Shown here piece after piece: positions 1-5,612 of a DNA stretch of 8,172 bases (its first letter is position 1; each line of letters starts with the position of its first letter). This stretch comes from Chlorobiota bacterium (GTDB lineage Bacteria > Bacteroidota > Bacteroidia > Flavobacteriales > Flavobacteriaceae): NCBI GenBank assembly GCA_013151975.1, contig JAADHG010000047.1, forward strand, positions 1-8,172. Direction: 5' to 3'. The notes beneath the pieces are model-generated. The model did no database searches, was not told the DNA's origin, and saw only the letters and a program-made list of their open reading frames with translations. The position numbers and the translations under genes were made by a program.

Positions 1-48
1 GCAAAAGAAAAATATAAAAAAAGCACTTAGATTTTGGAAGTAGTTTAG

Positions 49-816
49 TTAATCATTTCTTTTATTTAATTCTCTAAGTTTAATGTATTTTAAGAAAGTA
101 ACATTAAATGTTTGTACACAAATAATAAACCCATTCAGACCATCTAAAAACCCTAATCTTAGAAAATAAGCTTTAAAAAAAGCCCAAGACGGTCTAAAAA
201 GTATTTTAAAAATTGAAGATTTTTTTCCAAGCTTAAAATAAGATTCAGCTGCAATTGTAGAAAAATTTTCTACCTTTTGGTTATGTTCTTGATAATTAGC
301 ATAAATCCAATGGAGTAAATCTCCTTTTAGTTTTTTATGAGTTTTCCCTTTTTTAAGCGTGTAGCTATCATGAGGATTTATACCTTTCCATTCACCACTA
401 TCTTTTTTGAAAAGTCGCAATTTTTTATCGGGATACCAATCGGAATGTTTAATCCATTGTCCACAGTAATTATTTAATCGGTTACAATAATAACCATCAT
501 GTTCACAATTTTGTTTTACTTCTAAAATTGATTTTTTGAGTTCACTTGACAATGCTTCATCGCCATCAAGAGATAAAATATATTCGAATTTAGCTTTAGA
601 AATAGCATAGTTTTTTTGTTCAATATAACCTTCAAAGGAGTGTTGCAAAAATGTAACATTAAATTGTTTACAAATTGCCTCTGTTCTATCTGTTGAGAAG
701 GAATCAATTACTACTATTTCATCTACAACATCAATTAATGAAGTCAGGCATTTTTCTAAATGTTCTTCTTCATTATAAGTAATAATTATGCCAGAGATTT
801 TTATATTAGAACTCAT
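49..816 (-). CDS. Family 2 glycosyltransferase, WaaE/KdtX-like (LPS core or surface glycan)
   Basis: This 255-residue GT-A enzyme probably moves a sugar from a nucleotide-sugar donor onto an LPS-core or other surface glycan at the cytoplasmic face of the inner membrane. Visible motifs are ITYNEE at residues 12-17, DSFSTDRT at 38-45 (nucleotide binding), the metal-binding DGDE at 84-87 and YPDKKLRLF at 128-136, all in the order seen in WaaE/KdtX-like beta-1,4-glucosyltransferases. The C-terminal part, about 203-243, is basic and hydrophobic (RPSWAFFKAYFLRLGFLDG) and probably rests on the membrane. The length is normal for the family and the protein looks complete. It is the last gene of the dapD operon in this window, starting 14 bp after the stop of the preceding transferase gene. 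The family call is firm; the sugar and acceptor cannot be read from the sequence. Confidence 0.88.
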   Translation of the reverse strand: MSSNIKISGIIITYNEEEHLEKCLTSLIDVVDEIVVIDSFSTDRTEAICKQFNVTFLQHSFEGYIEQKNYAISKAKFEYILSLDGDEALSSELKKSILEVKQNCEHDGYYCNRLNNYCGQWIKHSDWYPDKKLRLFKKDSGEWKGINPHDSYTLKKGKTHKKLKGDLLHWIYANYQEHNQKVENFSTIAAESYFKLGKKSSIFKILFRPSWAFFKAYFLRLGFLDGLNGFIICVQTFNVTFLKYIKLRELNKRND

Positions 817-830
817 ATTGATTCGTAAAT

Positions 831-1910
831 TTAACCTTTTACTTGAGTAAATGGTTTATTGTAACTCTTGATAGTAAAGTAATTTAAACGTTTTCTTATT
901 TTGTATTTCCGAATCAAATTTAAAGGTTTCGATTTTAAATAAGATTTGTCTTTATGTAAAAAATCAATGGATGTATCTATAACTCTTTCACTTGATTTTC
1001 CATCAAAATATGGATGCAAATCAAGAATAAACGATTGTATCTTAGATAAAATAGTTTCTGGATAGGTTAGAGCTAGCTTAAAAGCATTTTCAATGTCTTC
1101 AACGTGTTCAACATTAATTAAATAATCTTCTTTCCTGTGATTTTTGAAAGTTACGACAGGTTTTTTTTGTAATAAAAATTCCTGAATAGCTGACGTCGTG
1201 TCAGCAAACATAATATCTGCTTTTTTAAATAATGGAATAAGGTTTGTTGTATTATAAAAAGTAAAACAAGATGCTTCTAGAGCAGCCCATTTATCAACAA
1301 TATGTTTAGGTATTTTAGGGTGTAGCACCATTGTAAAATTATAATTCTCAGTTTTAACAAGGCGTTTAATTTCTTGATAAACATCTTCATTATGAGCTAG
1401 ACTTAATCGTTCTGTAAATGTTGATGCAATCATAATTGTAGGTATAGTATTCTTTGGTTTTTTTTCTATTGGGAACAAAGGATCTACCTTTGACCAACCA
1501 GTTTCTATAACCTCATAATTTTTATGCTTTTTTTGAAGCATTTTAAAAATAGAAGTTGTACTTGGTCCTTGAGTGCAGTATAAATCAAATAATCCTCTGA
1601 TCCTAAAGTGATCTTTTTTAAATGATCTTTTTTCAGCATTGAAGCCATGAAAAACTTGAACTTTTAGCGCATTAATAAAGTCTGGTACACTATCTGAAAT
1701 AGTTAATATTATATCAGGTTTATAGTTTAAAACGTCTTTAATGTCATTTAAAATATTGGATTTATTATGCAATGCTGTTTTTCCTTCTTCTAAATCACTA
1801 AACCATTTTATAGTAAAACCGCGTTTAATAATTTCTTCTTCCAAAGGATTGCCAATTGGAACGGAGTAACTGTAAGAGATGTAAATTAAAAATTTATACG
1901 GCAACATCAT
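831..1910 (-). CDS. CDP-glycerol glycerophosphotransferase-like GT-B transferase
   Basis: This 359-residue protein resembles the C-terminal catalytic domain of the TagB/TagF family (Pfam Glyphos_transf), which transfers glycerol- or ribitol-phosphate or related groups. Supporting motifs are VFHGFNAEKRSF at residues 86-97, CTQGP at 112-116, TGWSKVDPLF at 137-146, the HPK motif at 197-199, ADTTSAIQEFLLQKKPVV at 236-253 and YFDGKSSERV at 301-310. No signal peptide or clear membrane span is seen, so it is probably cytoplasmic or peripheral; the tail from about 320 is strongly basic. It starts inside the end of dapD (17 bp overlap, another frame) with tandem ATG codons at 1910 and 1907, preceded by AAGAGA, which suggests translational coupling. 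Gram-negative members act on capsule or LPS glycans, so a surface glycan role is inferred. The actual donor is unknown, and another GT-B transferase activity is possible. Confidence 0.8.
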   Translation of the reverse strand: MMLPYKFLIYISYSYSVPIGNPLEEEIIKRGFTIKWFSDLEEGKTALHNKSNILNDIKDVLNYKPDIILTISDSVPDFINALKVQVFHGFNAEKRSFKKDHFRIRGLFDLYCTQGPSTTSIFKMLQKKHKNYEVIETGWSKVDPLFPIEKKPKNTIPTIMIASTFTERLSLAHNEDVYQEIKRLVKTENYNFTMVLHPKIPKHIVDKWAALEASCFTFYNTTNLIPLFKKADIMFADTTSAIQEFLLQKKPVVTFKNHRKEDYLINVEHVEDIENAFKLALTYPETILSKIQSFILDLHPYFDGKSSERVIDTSIDFLHKDKSYLKSKPLNLIRKYKIRKRLNYFTIKSYNKPFTQVKG

Positions 1911-2709
1911 ATTCTCTTAATGCATCGTTTAATGATGTTTTTTTGTTTGTACTTTCTTTGCGTTTTCCAATAATTAAAGCACAAGGCACATTATAATTTC
2001 CAGCTAAAAATTCTTTTGTATAACTTCCTGGAATTACTACAGATTGTGCAGGTACTCTACCTTTCATTTCTATGGGGTTATCTCCAGTTACATCAATTAT
2101 TTTGGTAGAAGCTGTTAATACTACGTTTGCACCAAGTACAGCTTCTGTTTCAATATGTACACCTTCAACAACAATACATCTAGACCCAATAAACGCATTG
2201 TCTTCTATAATAACAGGAGCTGCTTGTAAAGGTTCTAAAACCCCGCCAATACCAACGCCTCCAGATAAATGCACATGTTTTCCTATTTGAGCACAGCTGC
2301 CTACAGTTGCCCAAGTATCAACCATGGTACCTTCATCAACATAAGCACCAATATTTACATAACTAGGCATTAAAATAACACCTTTAGAAATGTAAGCGCC
2401 ATGACGTGCAACAGCATGTGGTACAACACGTATCCCTTTTTCGGCATAGCCAGTTTTTAACGGAATTTTATCATGAAATTCTAAAGGGCCAGCTTCAATG
2501 GTCTTCATTTTTTGAATAGGGAAATAGAGTACTACAGCTTTTTTAATCCATTCATTAACTTGCCATCCATTTACGGTTGGCTCAGCGACTCTTATTTTAC
2601 CATTATCTAATAAATTTATAACTTCTCTTATAGTAGAAATAGTGAGCTCTTCTTTAAGTAACTCACGGTTTTCCCAAGCATTTTCTATAATTGTTTTAAT
2701 TTGATTCAT
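1894..2709 (-). CDS. dapD: 2,3,4,5-tetrahydropyridine-2,6-dicarboxylate N-succinyltransferase
   Basis: DapD transfers succinyl from succinyl-CoA to tetrahydrodipicolinate in the cytoplasm, the committed step of the succinylase branch to meso-diaminopimelate and lysine, so it feeds both peptidoglycan and protein synthesis. The 271 residues match the usual family length. An alpha-helical N-terminal domain covers about 1-95. A left-handed beta-helix of hexapeptide repeats covers about 100-205, including the highly conserved stretch MVDTWATVGSCAQIGKHVHL followed by SGGVGIGGVLEPLQAAPVI, and a C-terminal segment follows (KGRVPAQSVVIPG at 216-228). I chose the ATG at 2709; an in-frame TTG two codons upstream is less likely. 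It is the first gene of a minus-strand operon with two glycosyltransferases, behind a good -7 promoter box. The assignment is secure. Confidence 0.97.
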   Translation of the reverse strand: MNQIKTIIENAWENRELLKEELTISTIREVINLLDNGKIRVAEPTVNGWQVNEWIKKAVVLYFPIQKMKTIEAGPLEFHDKIPLKTGYAEKGIRVVPHAVARHGAYISKGVILMPSYVNIGAYVDEGTMVDTWATVGSCAQIGKHVHLSGGVGIGGVLEPLQAAPVIIEDNAFIGSRCIVVEGVHIETEAVLGANVVLTASTKIIDVTGDNPIEMKGRVPAQSVVIPGSYTKEFLAGNYNVPCALIIGKRKESTNKKTSLNDALREYDVAV

Positions 2710-2727
2710 GGTCAATTAATTTAAACA

Positions 2728-2757
2728 CAAATATAAAGGTATAATTTCTATATTTAA
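2728..2757 (-). promoter_or_regulatory. Predicted promoter of the dapD operon
   Basis: On the minus strand TATATTTG (2735-2728) is a full match to the Bacteroidota -7 element TAnnTTTG. A TTA at 2757-2755, 19 bp upstream, is a weak version of the -33 TTG. The -7 box ends 18 bp before the dapD ATG, giving a very short leader. This is a motif match only. Confidence 0.55.
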
Positions 2758-2906
2758 TGCTTGTGACTTTTATTAAATGTGAGTATCTTAATAAATATAT
2801 TGTTAAATATAATCCTTAAATTGATTGCGTAATAATTGGTTAGTTATTTCTTAAACTATTTGTCAATTGCTAGTTTTAGGAATTATGTATAATAATAGCC
2901 AATGCG

Positions 2907-2940
2907 AAAACTCTCTAAGGTTTTAGAGAGTTTTTTATTT
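2907..2940 (+). terminator. Intrinsic terminator-like hairpin between divergent genes
   Basis: A perfect 12 bp inverted repeat (AAAACTCTCTAA at 2907-2918 and TTAGAGAGTTTT at 2923-2934) encloses a GGTT loop and is followed by TTTTTTATTT. Structure and polarity fit a rho-independent terminator for plus-strand transcription. No plus-strand gene lies upstream in the window, since dapD is divergent. It may end a small RNA, stop readthrough, or act in the ruvX leader, which begins about 20 bp downstream. Confidence 0.75.
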
Positions 2941-2960
2941 AACTTTACTAAAATTTAAGA

Positions 2961-3374
2961 ATGGGAAGAATTTTAGCTATAGATTATGGGGGAAAGCGTA
3001 CCGGAGTTGCTGTAACGGATGAGTTACAAATAATAGCTTCAGGATTAACAACGGTTGATACTAAAGAACTCTTACAGTTTTTAAAGAACTATACTAGAAC
3101 TGAAAAGGTCGAGTTAATTTTAATCGGAGAGCCAAAACAAATGGATTATAGTCCATCTGAAAGTGAAGCTTTAATTAGACCATTTATAGCTAAATTGAAA
3201 AAACAATTACCAGATATACCGATTCAGAGAGTTGATGAAAGATTTACTTCCAAAATAGCTTTTCAGACGATGATTGATAGTGGCTTAAAAAAGCAGCAGC
3301 GAAAAAATAAAGCCTTAATTGATGAGATTAGCGCAACACTGATTTTGCAGAGTTATTTGTATTCAAAGAGATAG
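2961..3374 (+). CDS. ruvX: Putative pre-16S rRNA nuclease / Holliday junction resolvase-like protein RuvX (YqgF)
   Basis: A 137-residue RNase H-fold protein of the YqgF/RuvX family, normally about 135-150 residues. E. coli YqgF is linked to 5' maturation of pre-16S rRNA, and other members were described as Holliday junction resolvases. Visible motifs are the first strand IDYGGKRTGVAVTD (7-20) with the conserved acidic residue D8, IGEPKQMDYSPSES (55-68) as in Bacteroidota homologues, VDERFTS (91-97), and the last acidic block IDEISATLILQSYL (120-133). The key acidic residues are present, so it is probably active. The ATG lies just after the orphan hairpin, and a near -7 match, TAACTTTA (2940-2947), precedes it by 13 bp. 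No terminator is visible after the stop, so transcription may run on into the secreted-protein gene 81 bp downstream. Confidence 0.93.
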   Translation: MGRILAIDYGGKRTGVAVTDELQIIASGLTTVDTKELLQFLKNYTRTEKVELILIGEPKQMDYSPSESEALIRPFIAKLKKQLPDIPIQRVDERFTSKIAFQTMIDSGLKKQQRKNKALIDEISATLILQSYLYSKR

Positions 3375-3455
3375 TTTTTTGTTAAAAATACTTTACTAAA
3401 TAGGTGAATTAATATTGTTTTTTGTTTTATCTTTATAGAACATAAAAACTCTCTC

Positions 3456-4043
3456 ATGAAACATAAGTACTTTTTTTTATTTTTAATTACGATTTTTGGT
3501 TTCCAACAAGCTTCGTCGCAAGCTTGTCCAGACAATTCATTCATTATACCTTCAACGCCAGAAGAGGTACTCTTTGTTTTTGATTTACCTGGACCACCTT
3601 GTGCTAGTAGACCTAGTGCAATTGTAATTGATGGTAGTGCATATACGCTAGGGAATTGTGATACGTTTTCGTCTAAGTATCAATTAGCATCTGGGAGTGG
3701 TGTTATAGATCCAAATTCATACTCAGTAACTTATGGAAGTTCAACATGTGATTATACTAACGGAATTCTAGGTATAGATGATATTTTTTATATAAATAAT
3801 AAAACGATACAACTTTCCCCTAATCCTATAAAAAATGCTAGTGTTTTAAACATCAATTTTGCTTTAAATATGTCAGCAAAAATTAATGTTTATAGTCTAG
3901 ACGGTAAATTGGTTTTAAGAGATCAACTCAATAATTCAAAATTTAAAGATATTAATATATCAAGTTTATCAAATGGTATATACCTATTGCGATTAGAAAC
4001 GGATAATTCTTCTATTACTAAAAAGTTTATTATACAGAATTAA
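3456..4043 (+). CDS. Small secreted protein with T9SS type A C-terminal sorting domain
   Basis: A 195-residue T9SS cargo protein, expected to cross the inner membrane by Sec and the outer membrane by T9SS, then be anchored or released. Residues 1-22 form a signal peptide (basic MKHK, hydrophobic FFLFLITIFGF, likely cleavage near ASSQA). Residues 23-117 are a short mature domain that I do not recognise, with four cysteines (C24, C49, C68, C98) that could form two disulfides, and a PGPP segment at 45-48. Residues about 119-195 are a typical sorting domain: LSPNP (120-124), INVYSLDGKLVL (143-154), LSNGIYLLRLE (171-181) and KKFIIQN at the end. It lies between ruvX and def, genes otherwise unrelated to secretion, and has its own terminator. 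A promoter is not clear. Secretion is well supported; the biological role is unknown. Confidence 0.9.
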   Translation: MKHKYFFLFLITIFGFQQASSQACPDNSFIIPSTPEEVLFVFDLPGPPCASRPSAIVIDGSAYTLGNCDTFSSKYQLASGSGVIDPNSYSVTYGSSTCDYTNGILGIDDIFYINNKTIQLSPNPIKNASVLNINFALNMSAKINVYSLDGKLVLRDQLNNSKFKDINISSLSNGIYLLRLETDNSSITKKFIIQN

Positions 4044-4064
4044 GTTGAATTTAAAATAATTTTT

Positions 4065-4094
4065 AAAAACTCCTTTCTTAAAGGAGTTTTTTTT
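4065..4094 (+). terminator. Intrinsic terminator after the T9SS cargo gene
   Basis: A perfect 12 bp stem (AAAAACTCCTTT at 4065-4076 with AAAGGAGTTTTT at 4080-4091) has a 3-base CTT loop and runs into a tract of eight T (4087-4094). It begins 21 bp after the stop codon of the secreted-protein gene, separating that gene transcriptionally from def. Confidence 0.88.
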
Positions 4095-4128
4095 ATGCTT
4101 AAAAACGATTAAAAATTTATAAGAATTG

Positions 4129-4136
4129 TATTTTTG
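4129..4136 (+). promoter_or_regulatory. Predicted -7 promoter element of def
   Basis: TATTTTTG matches the Bacteroidota consensus TAnnTTTG exactly and lies 22 bp before the def ATG, just after the upstream terminator. No proper TTG is seen at the -33 distance; an ATTA is nearest. Motif match only. Confidence 0.5.
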
Positions 4137-4158
4137 CAATAATTATTAAAAAACAAAA

Positions 4159-4749
4159 ATGATATTACCAATTATCGCTTATGGAGATCCAGTTTTAAGA
4201 AAAAAAGCTATTGATGTTTCTCCTGATTACCACAATTTTAGTGAGCTTATTGAGACAATGTACGAGACTATGTATAATGCTTATGGGGTAGGTTTGGCAG
4301 CGCCACAAATTGGATTGTCAATTCGTGTTTTTATAGTTGATGCCTCGCCTTTTGCTGAAGATGACTCACTTTCAGTTGAAGAACAAAATCAATTAAAAGA
4401 TTTTAAATGTACATTTATCAATGCTAAAATATTAGATGAAACAGGTGACGAGTGGACTTTTAATGAAGGGTGTCTAAGTATTCCCAACATAAGAGAAGAT
4501 GTTATTAGAAAGCCAAAAATAAAGATTCAATATCACGACGAAAAGTTTAAAAAGCACATCAAAACCTTTGATGGCTTATTAGCCAGAGTTATACAACACG
4601 AATACGACCATATTGAAGGTGTTTTGTTTACCGATAAAATTTCTAATTTTAAGAAACGTTTATTAAAGGGTAAATTGGCGAACATTTCTAAAGGAAAAAT
4701 TAATATAGATTATAAAATGCGTTTTCCAGACGCAAAAAAAAAGCGATAA
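4159..4749 (+). CDS. def: Peptide deformylase
   Basis: Def removes the formyl group from the N-terminal methionine of new proteins at the ribosome, normally the first step before methionine aminopeptidase. All three catalytic motifs are intact: GVGLAAPQIG at residues 43-52, EGCLSIP at 103-109 with metal ligand C105, and HEYDH at 147-151 with metal ligands H147 and H151 and catalytic E148. The 196-residue length and the acidic insertion before strand FKCTFINAK (about 64-80) agree with Bacteroidota forms. The C-terminal tail is rich in lysine and ends DAKKKR. The upstream terminator and -7 box suggest its own transcription start. The next gene has its own strong promoter match, although no terminator separates the two. 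The function is secure. Confidence 0.97.
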   Translation: MILPIIAYGDPVLRKKAIDVSPDYHNFSELIETMYETMYNAYGVGLAAPQIGLSIRVFIVDASPFAEDDSLSVEEQNQLKDFKCTFINAKILDETGDEWTFNEGCLSIPNIREDVIRKPKIKIQYHDEKFKKHIKTFDGLLARVIQHEYDHIEGVLFTDKISNFKKRLLKGKLANISKGKINIDYKMRFPDAKKKR

Positions 4750-4753
4750 TACT

Positions 4754-4783
4754 TTGATAAGTACTGCAAACCAATGATATTTG
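4754..4783 (+). promoter_or_regulatory. Predicted promoter of the DUF5606 gene (two-box match)
   Basis: TTTG (4753-4756) and GATATTTG (4776-4783) are separated by 19 bp, the spacing expected of Bacteroidota primary sigma promoters (TTG, then TAnnTTTG). One base of the -7 box differs. The box ends 23 bp before the ATG. This is the only start region in the window where both boxes are recognisable. Confidence 0.55.
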
Positions 4784-4806
4784 CCGCTTTAAAATGAAAA
4801 ATTACT

Positions 4807-5220
4807 ATGAGTTTAGAAAGTATTTTAGCAATTGCTCAAAAACCAGGATTGTTTAAGCTGGTTACACAAACTAGAGGAGGGTATATTGCTGAATCTTTAT
4901 TGGATGGAAAACGTATATCTGTAAACTTACGAAGCAATGTTAGTTTGTTAAGTGAAATAGCCATTTATACCTTAACAGAAGAAGTTCCATTGCAAAAAGT
5001 ATTAAGAAAAATAAAGGAAAAGGAGAATGGCGAAACCACAAAGATAAACCCTAAAGACAGTAAAGATATCTTGGAAGAATACTTTTTTGAAGTACTGCCA
5101 GATTATGATGAAGATAGAGTCTATCCAAGTGATATAAAAAAAATAGTACGTTGGTATAATATATTACAGGAGCATAAAATGCTAGATTTGCTTGAAGAAG
5201 AAAGCAATGAAGAAGAGTAA
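4807..5220 (+). CDS. DUF5606 domain protein of unknown function
   Basis: A 137-residue soluble protein that I recognise as the DUF5606 family, widespread in Bacteroidota and often found next to def and ruvX. The N-terminal part (MSLESILAIAQKPGLFKLVT, then TRGGYIAESLLDGKRISV, to about residue 60) looks like a small beta-barrel-like or SH3-like fold, though that is only inferred. Residues about 60-125 are mainly helical, with an acidic segment EYFFEVLPDYDEDRVYPSD that ends in a basic helix (IKKIVRWYNIL). The last residues are strongly acidic (LLEEESNEEE). There is no signal peptide or membrane span. It has its own predicted promoter and its stop codon directly touches a long terminator stem, so it is probably monocistronic. 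No biochemical role is known to me; the conserved neighbourhood hints at a link to translation or RNA metabolism. Confidence 0.9.
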   Translation: MSLESILAIAQKPGLFKLVTQTRGGYIAESLLDGKRISVNLRSNVSLLSEIAIYTLTEEVPLQKVLRKIKEKENGETTKINPKDSKDILEEYFFEVLPDYDEDRVYPSDIKKIVRWYNILQEHKMLDLLEEESNEEE

Positions 5221-5255
5221 CAAAGAAACAGCTTTTAAAGCTGTTTCTTTGTTTT
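5221..5255 (+). terminator. Intrinsic terminator directly after the DUF5606 gene
   Basis: CAAAGAAACAGCTT (5221-5234) pairs with AAGCTGTTTCTTTG (5238-5251), a perfect 14 bp stem with a 3-base loop, followed by TTTT. The stem starts at the base after the stop codon, so a terminating ribosome would cover its left arm. The T tract after the stem is short, but the right arm itself is T-rich. Confidence 0.82.
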
Positions 5256-5584
5256 AGGCTAATTTTAGGATAGATTTATAAAAACTCTATTTGTTGAATA
5301 AGATGAGTTAATGCATCTAAAATGATTTCAAAAAATAAAAAAAGGGGAAGAGTTCCCCTTTTTATTTGAAACCTTTTAACGAAAGTATTTTTAAATCCCT
5401 CTAAAATATATAGCTAAAAGTCCCAACTATACAGCAAAATGTAATTACTTATATAGCAAGTTAATAACACCTTAAAAATAATTCATTTGGTTCGTTTAGA
5501 ATCAATTTTATAAAACAACTTATTAACAATTTTGTGTTAGATATTAATTTTTAAATCAAAATTAGTAATTCTAAAGGCATAAGT
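5252..5584. other. Gene-free intergenic stretch
   Basis: Between the DUF5606 terminator and the MATE promoter I see no credible coding sequence on either strand; all frames are broken by stops within short distances. It holds one strong bidirectional hairpin (5339-5363, listed separately). On the minus strand there is a -7-like box TAATTTTG (5564-5557) without a TTG at the right distance, and the rest is AT-rich sequence with no recognisable RNA family. The part from 5364 to 5584 may hold the MATE regulatory region or an undescribed small RNA. Confidence 0.6.
5339..5368. terminator. Bidirectional terminator-like hairpin
   Basis: AAAAAGGGGAA (5339-5349) pairs perfectly with TTCCCCTTTTT (5353-5363) around a GAG loop. 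T-rich sequence follows on the plus strand (TTTTTATTT), and an even longer run of A precedes it (about 5330-5343), which is a T tract on the minus strand. It could therefore stop transcription from either side. It lies about 90 bp beyond the DUF5606 terminator, with no gene in between and no minus-strand gene to its right that would need it. Confidence 0.75.
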
Positions 5585-5592
5585 TACCTTTG
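5562..5592 (+). promoter_or_regulatory. Predicted promoter of the MATE gene
   Basis: TACCTTTG (5585-5592) is an exact match to the -7 consensus TAnnTTTG. A TTA at 5562-5564, 20 bp upstream, is a weak -33 element. A start of transcription near 5598-5600 would give a leader of about 14 bases to the GTG at 5613, and would make the TTG at 5598 nearly leaderless. Confidence 0.55.
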
Positions 5593-5612
5593 TTGTTTTG
5601 AAAAAAGTTTTC

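Noticed and set aside
1..48. A-rich plus strand (T-rich on minus) after the family 2 glycosyltransferase stop, possible terminator
   Set aside because: The T-rich run is present on the minus strand, but I find no stable stem before it; the operon may continue beyond the window edge.
95..675. Repeat of the peptide FNVTFL and of about 11 bases (GTAACATTAAA) at two places in the family 2 glycosyltransferase gene
   Set aside because: The surrounding codons differ and the two sites lie in different structural parts of the protein; a chance match in AT-rich coding sequence is enough.
522..707. Short minus-strand open frame inside the family 2 glycosyltransferase gene
   Set aside because: It lies in another frame of a gene with clear catalytic motifs and its protein shows no recognisable pattern.
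2072..2290. Plus-strand open frame of 72 codons antisense to dapD
   Set aside because: It is the shadow of the conserved beta-helix coding region; its Cys/Pro/Thr-rich protein reflects antisense codons.
3353..3544. Minus-strand open frame across the ruvX to T9SS gene spacer
   Set aside because: It overlaps the signal peptide of the secreted protein and has low-complexity Lys/Phe/Ile content, as expected of AT-rich spacer sequence.
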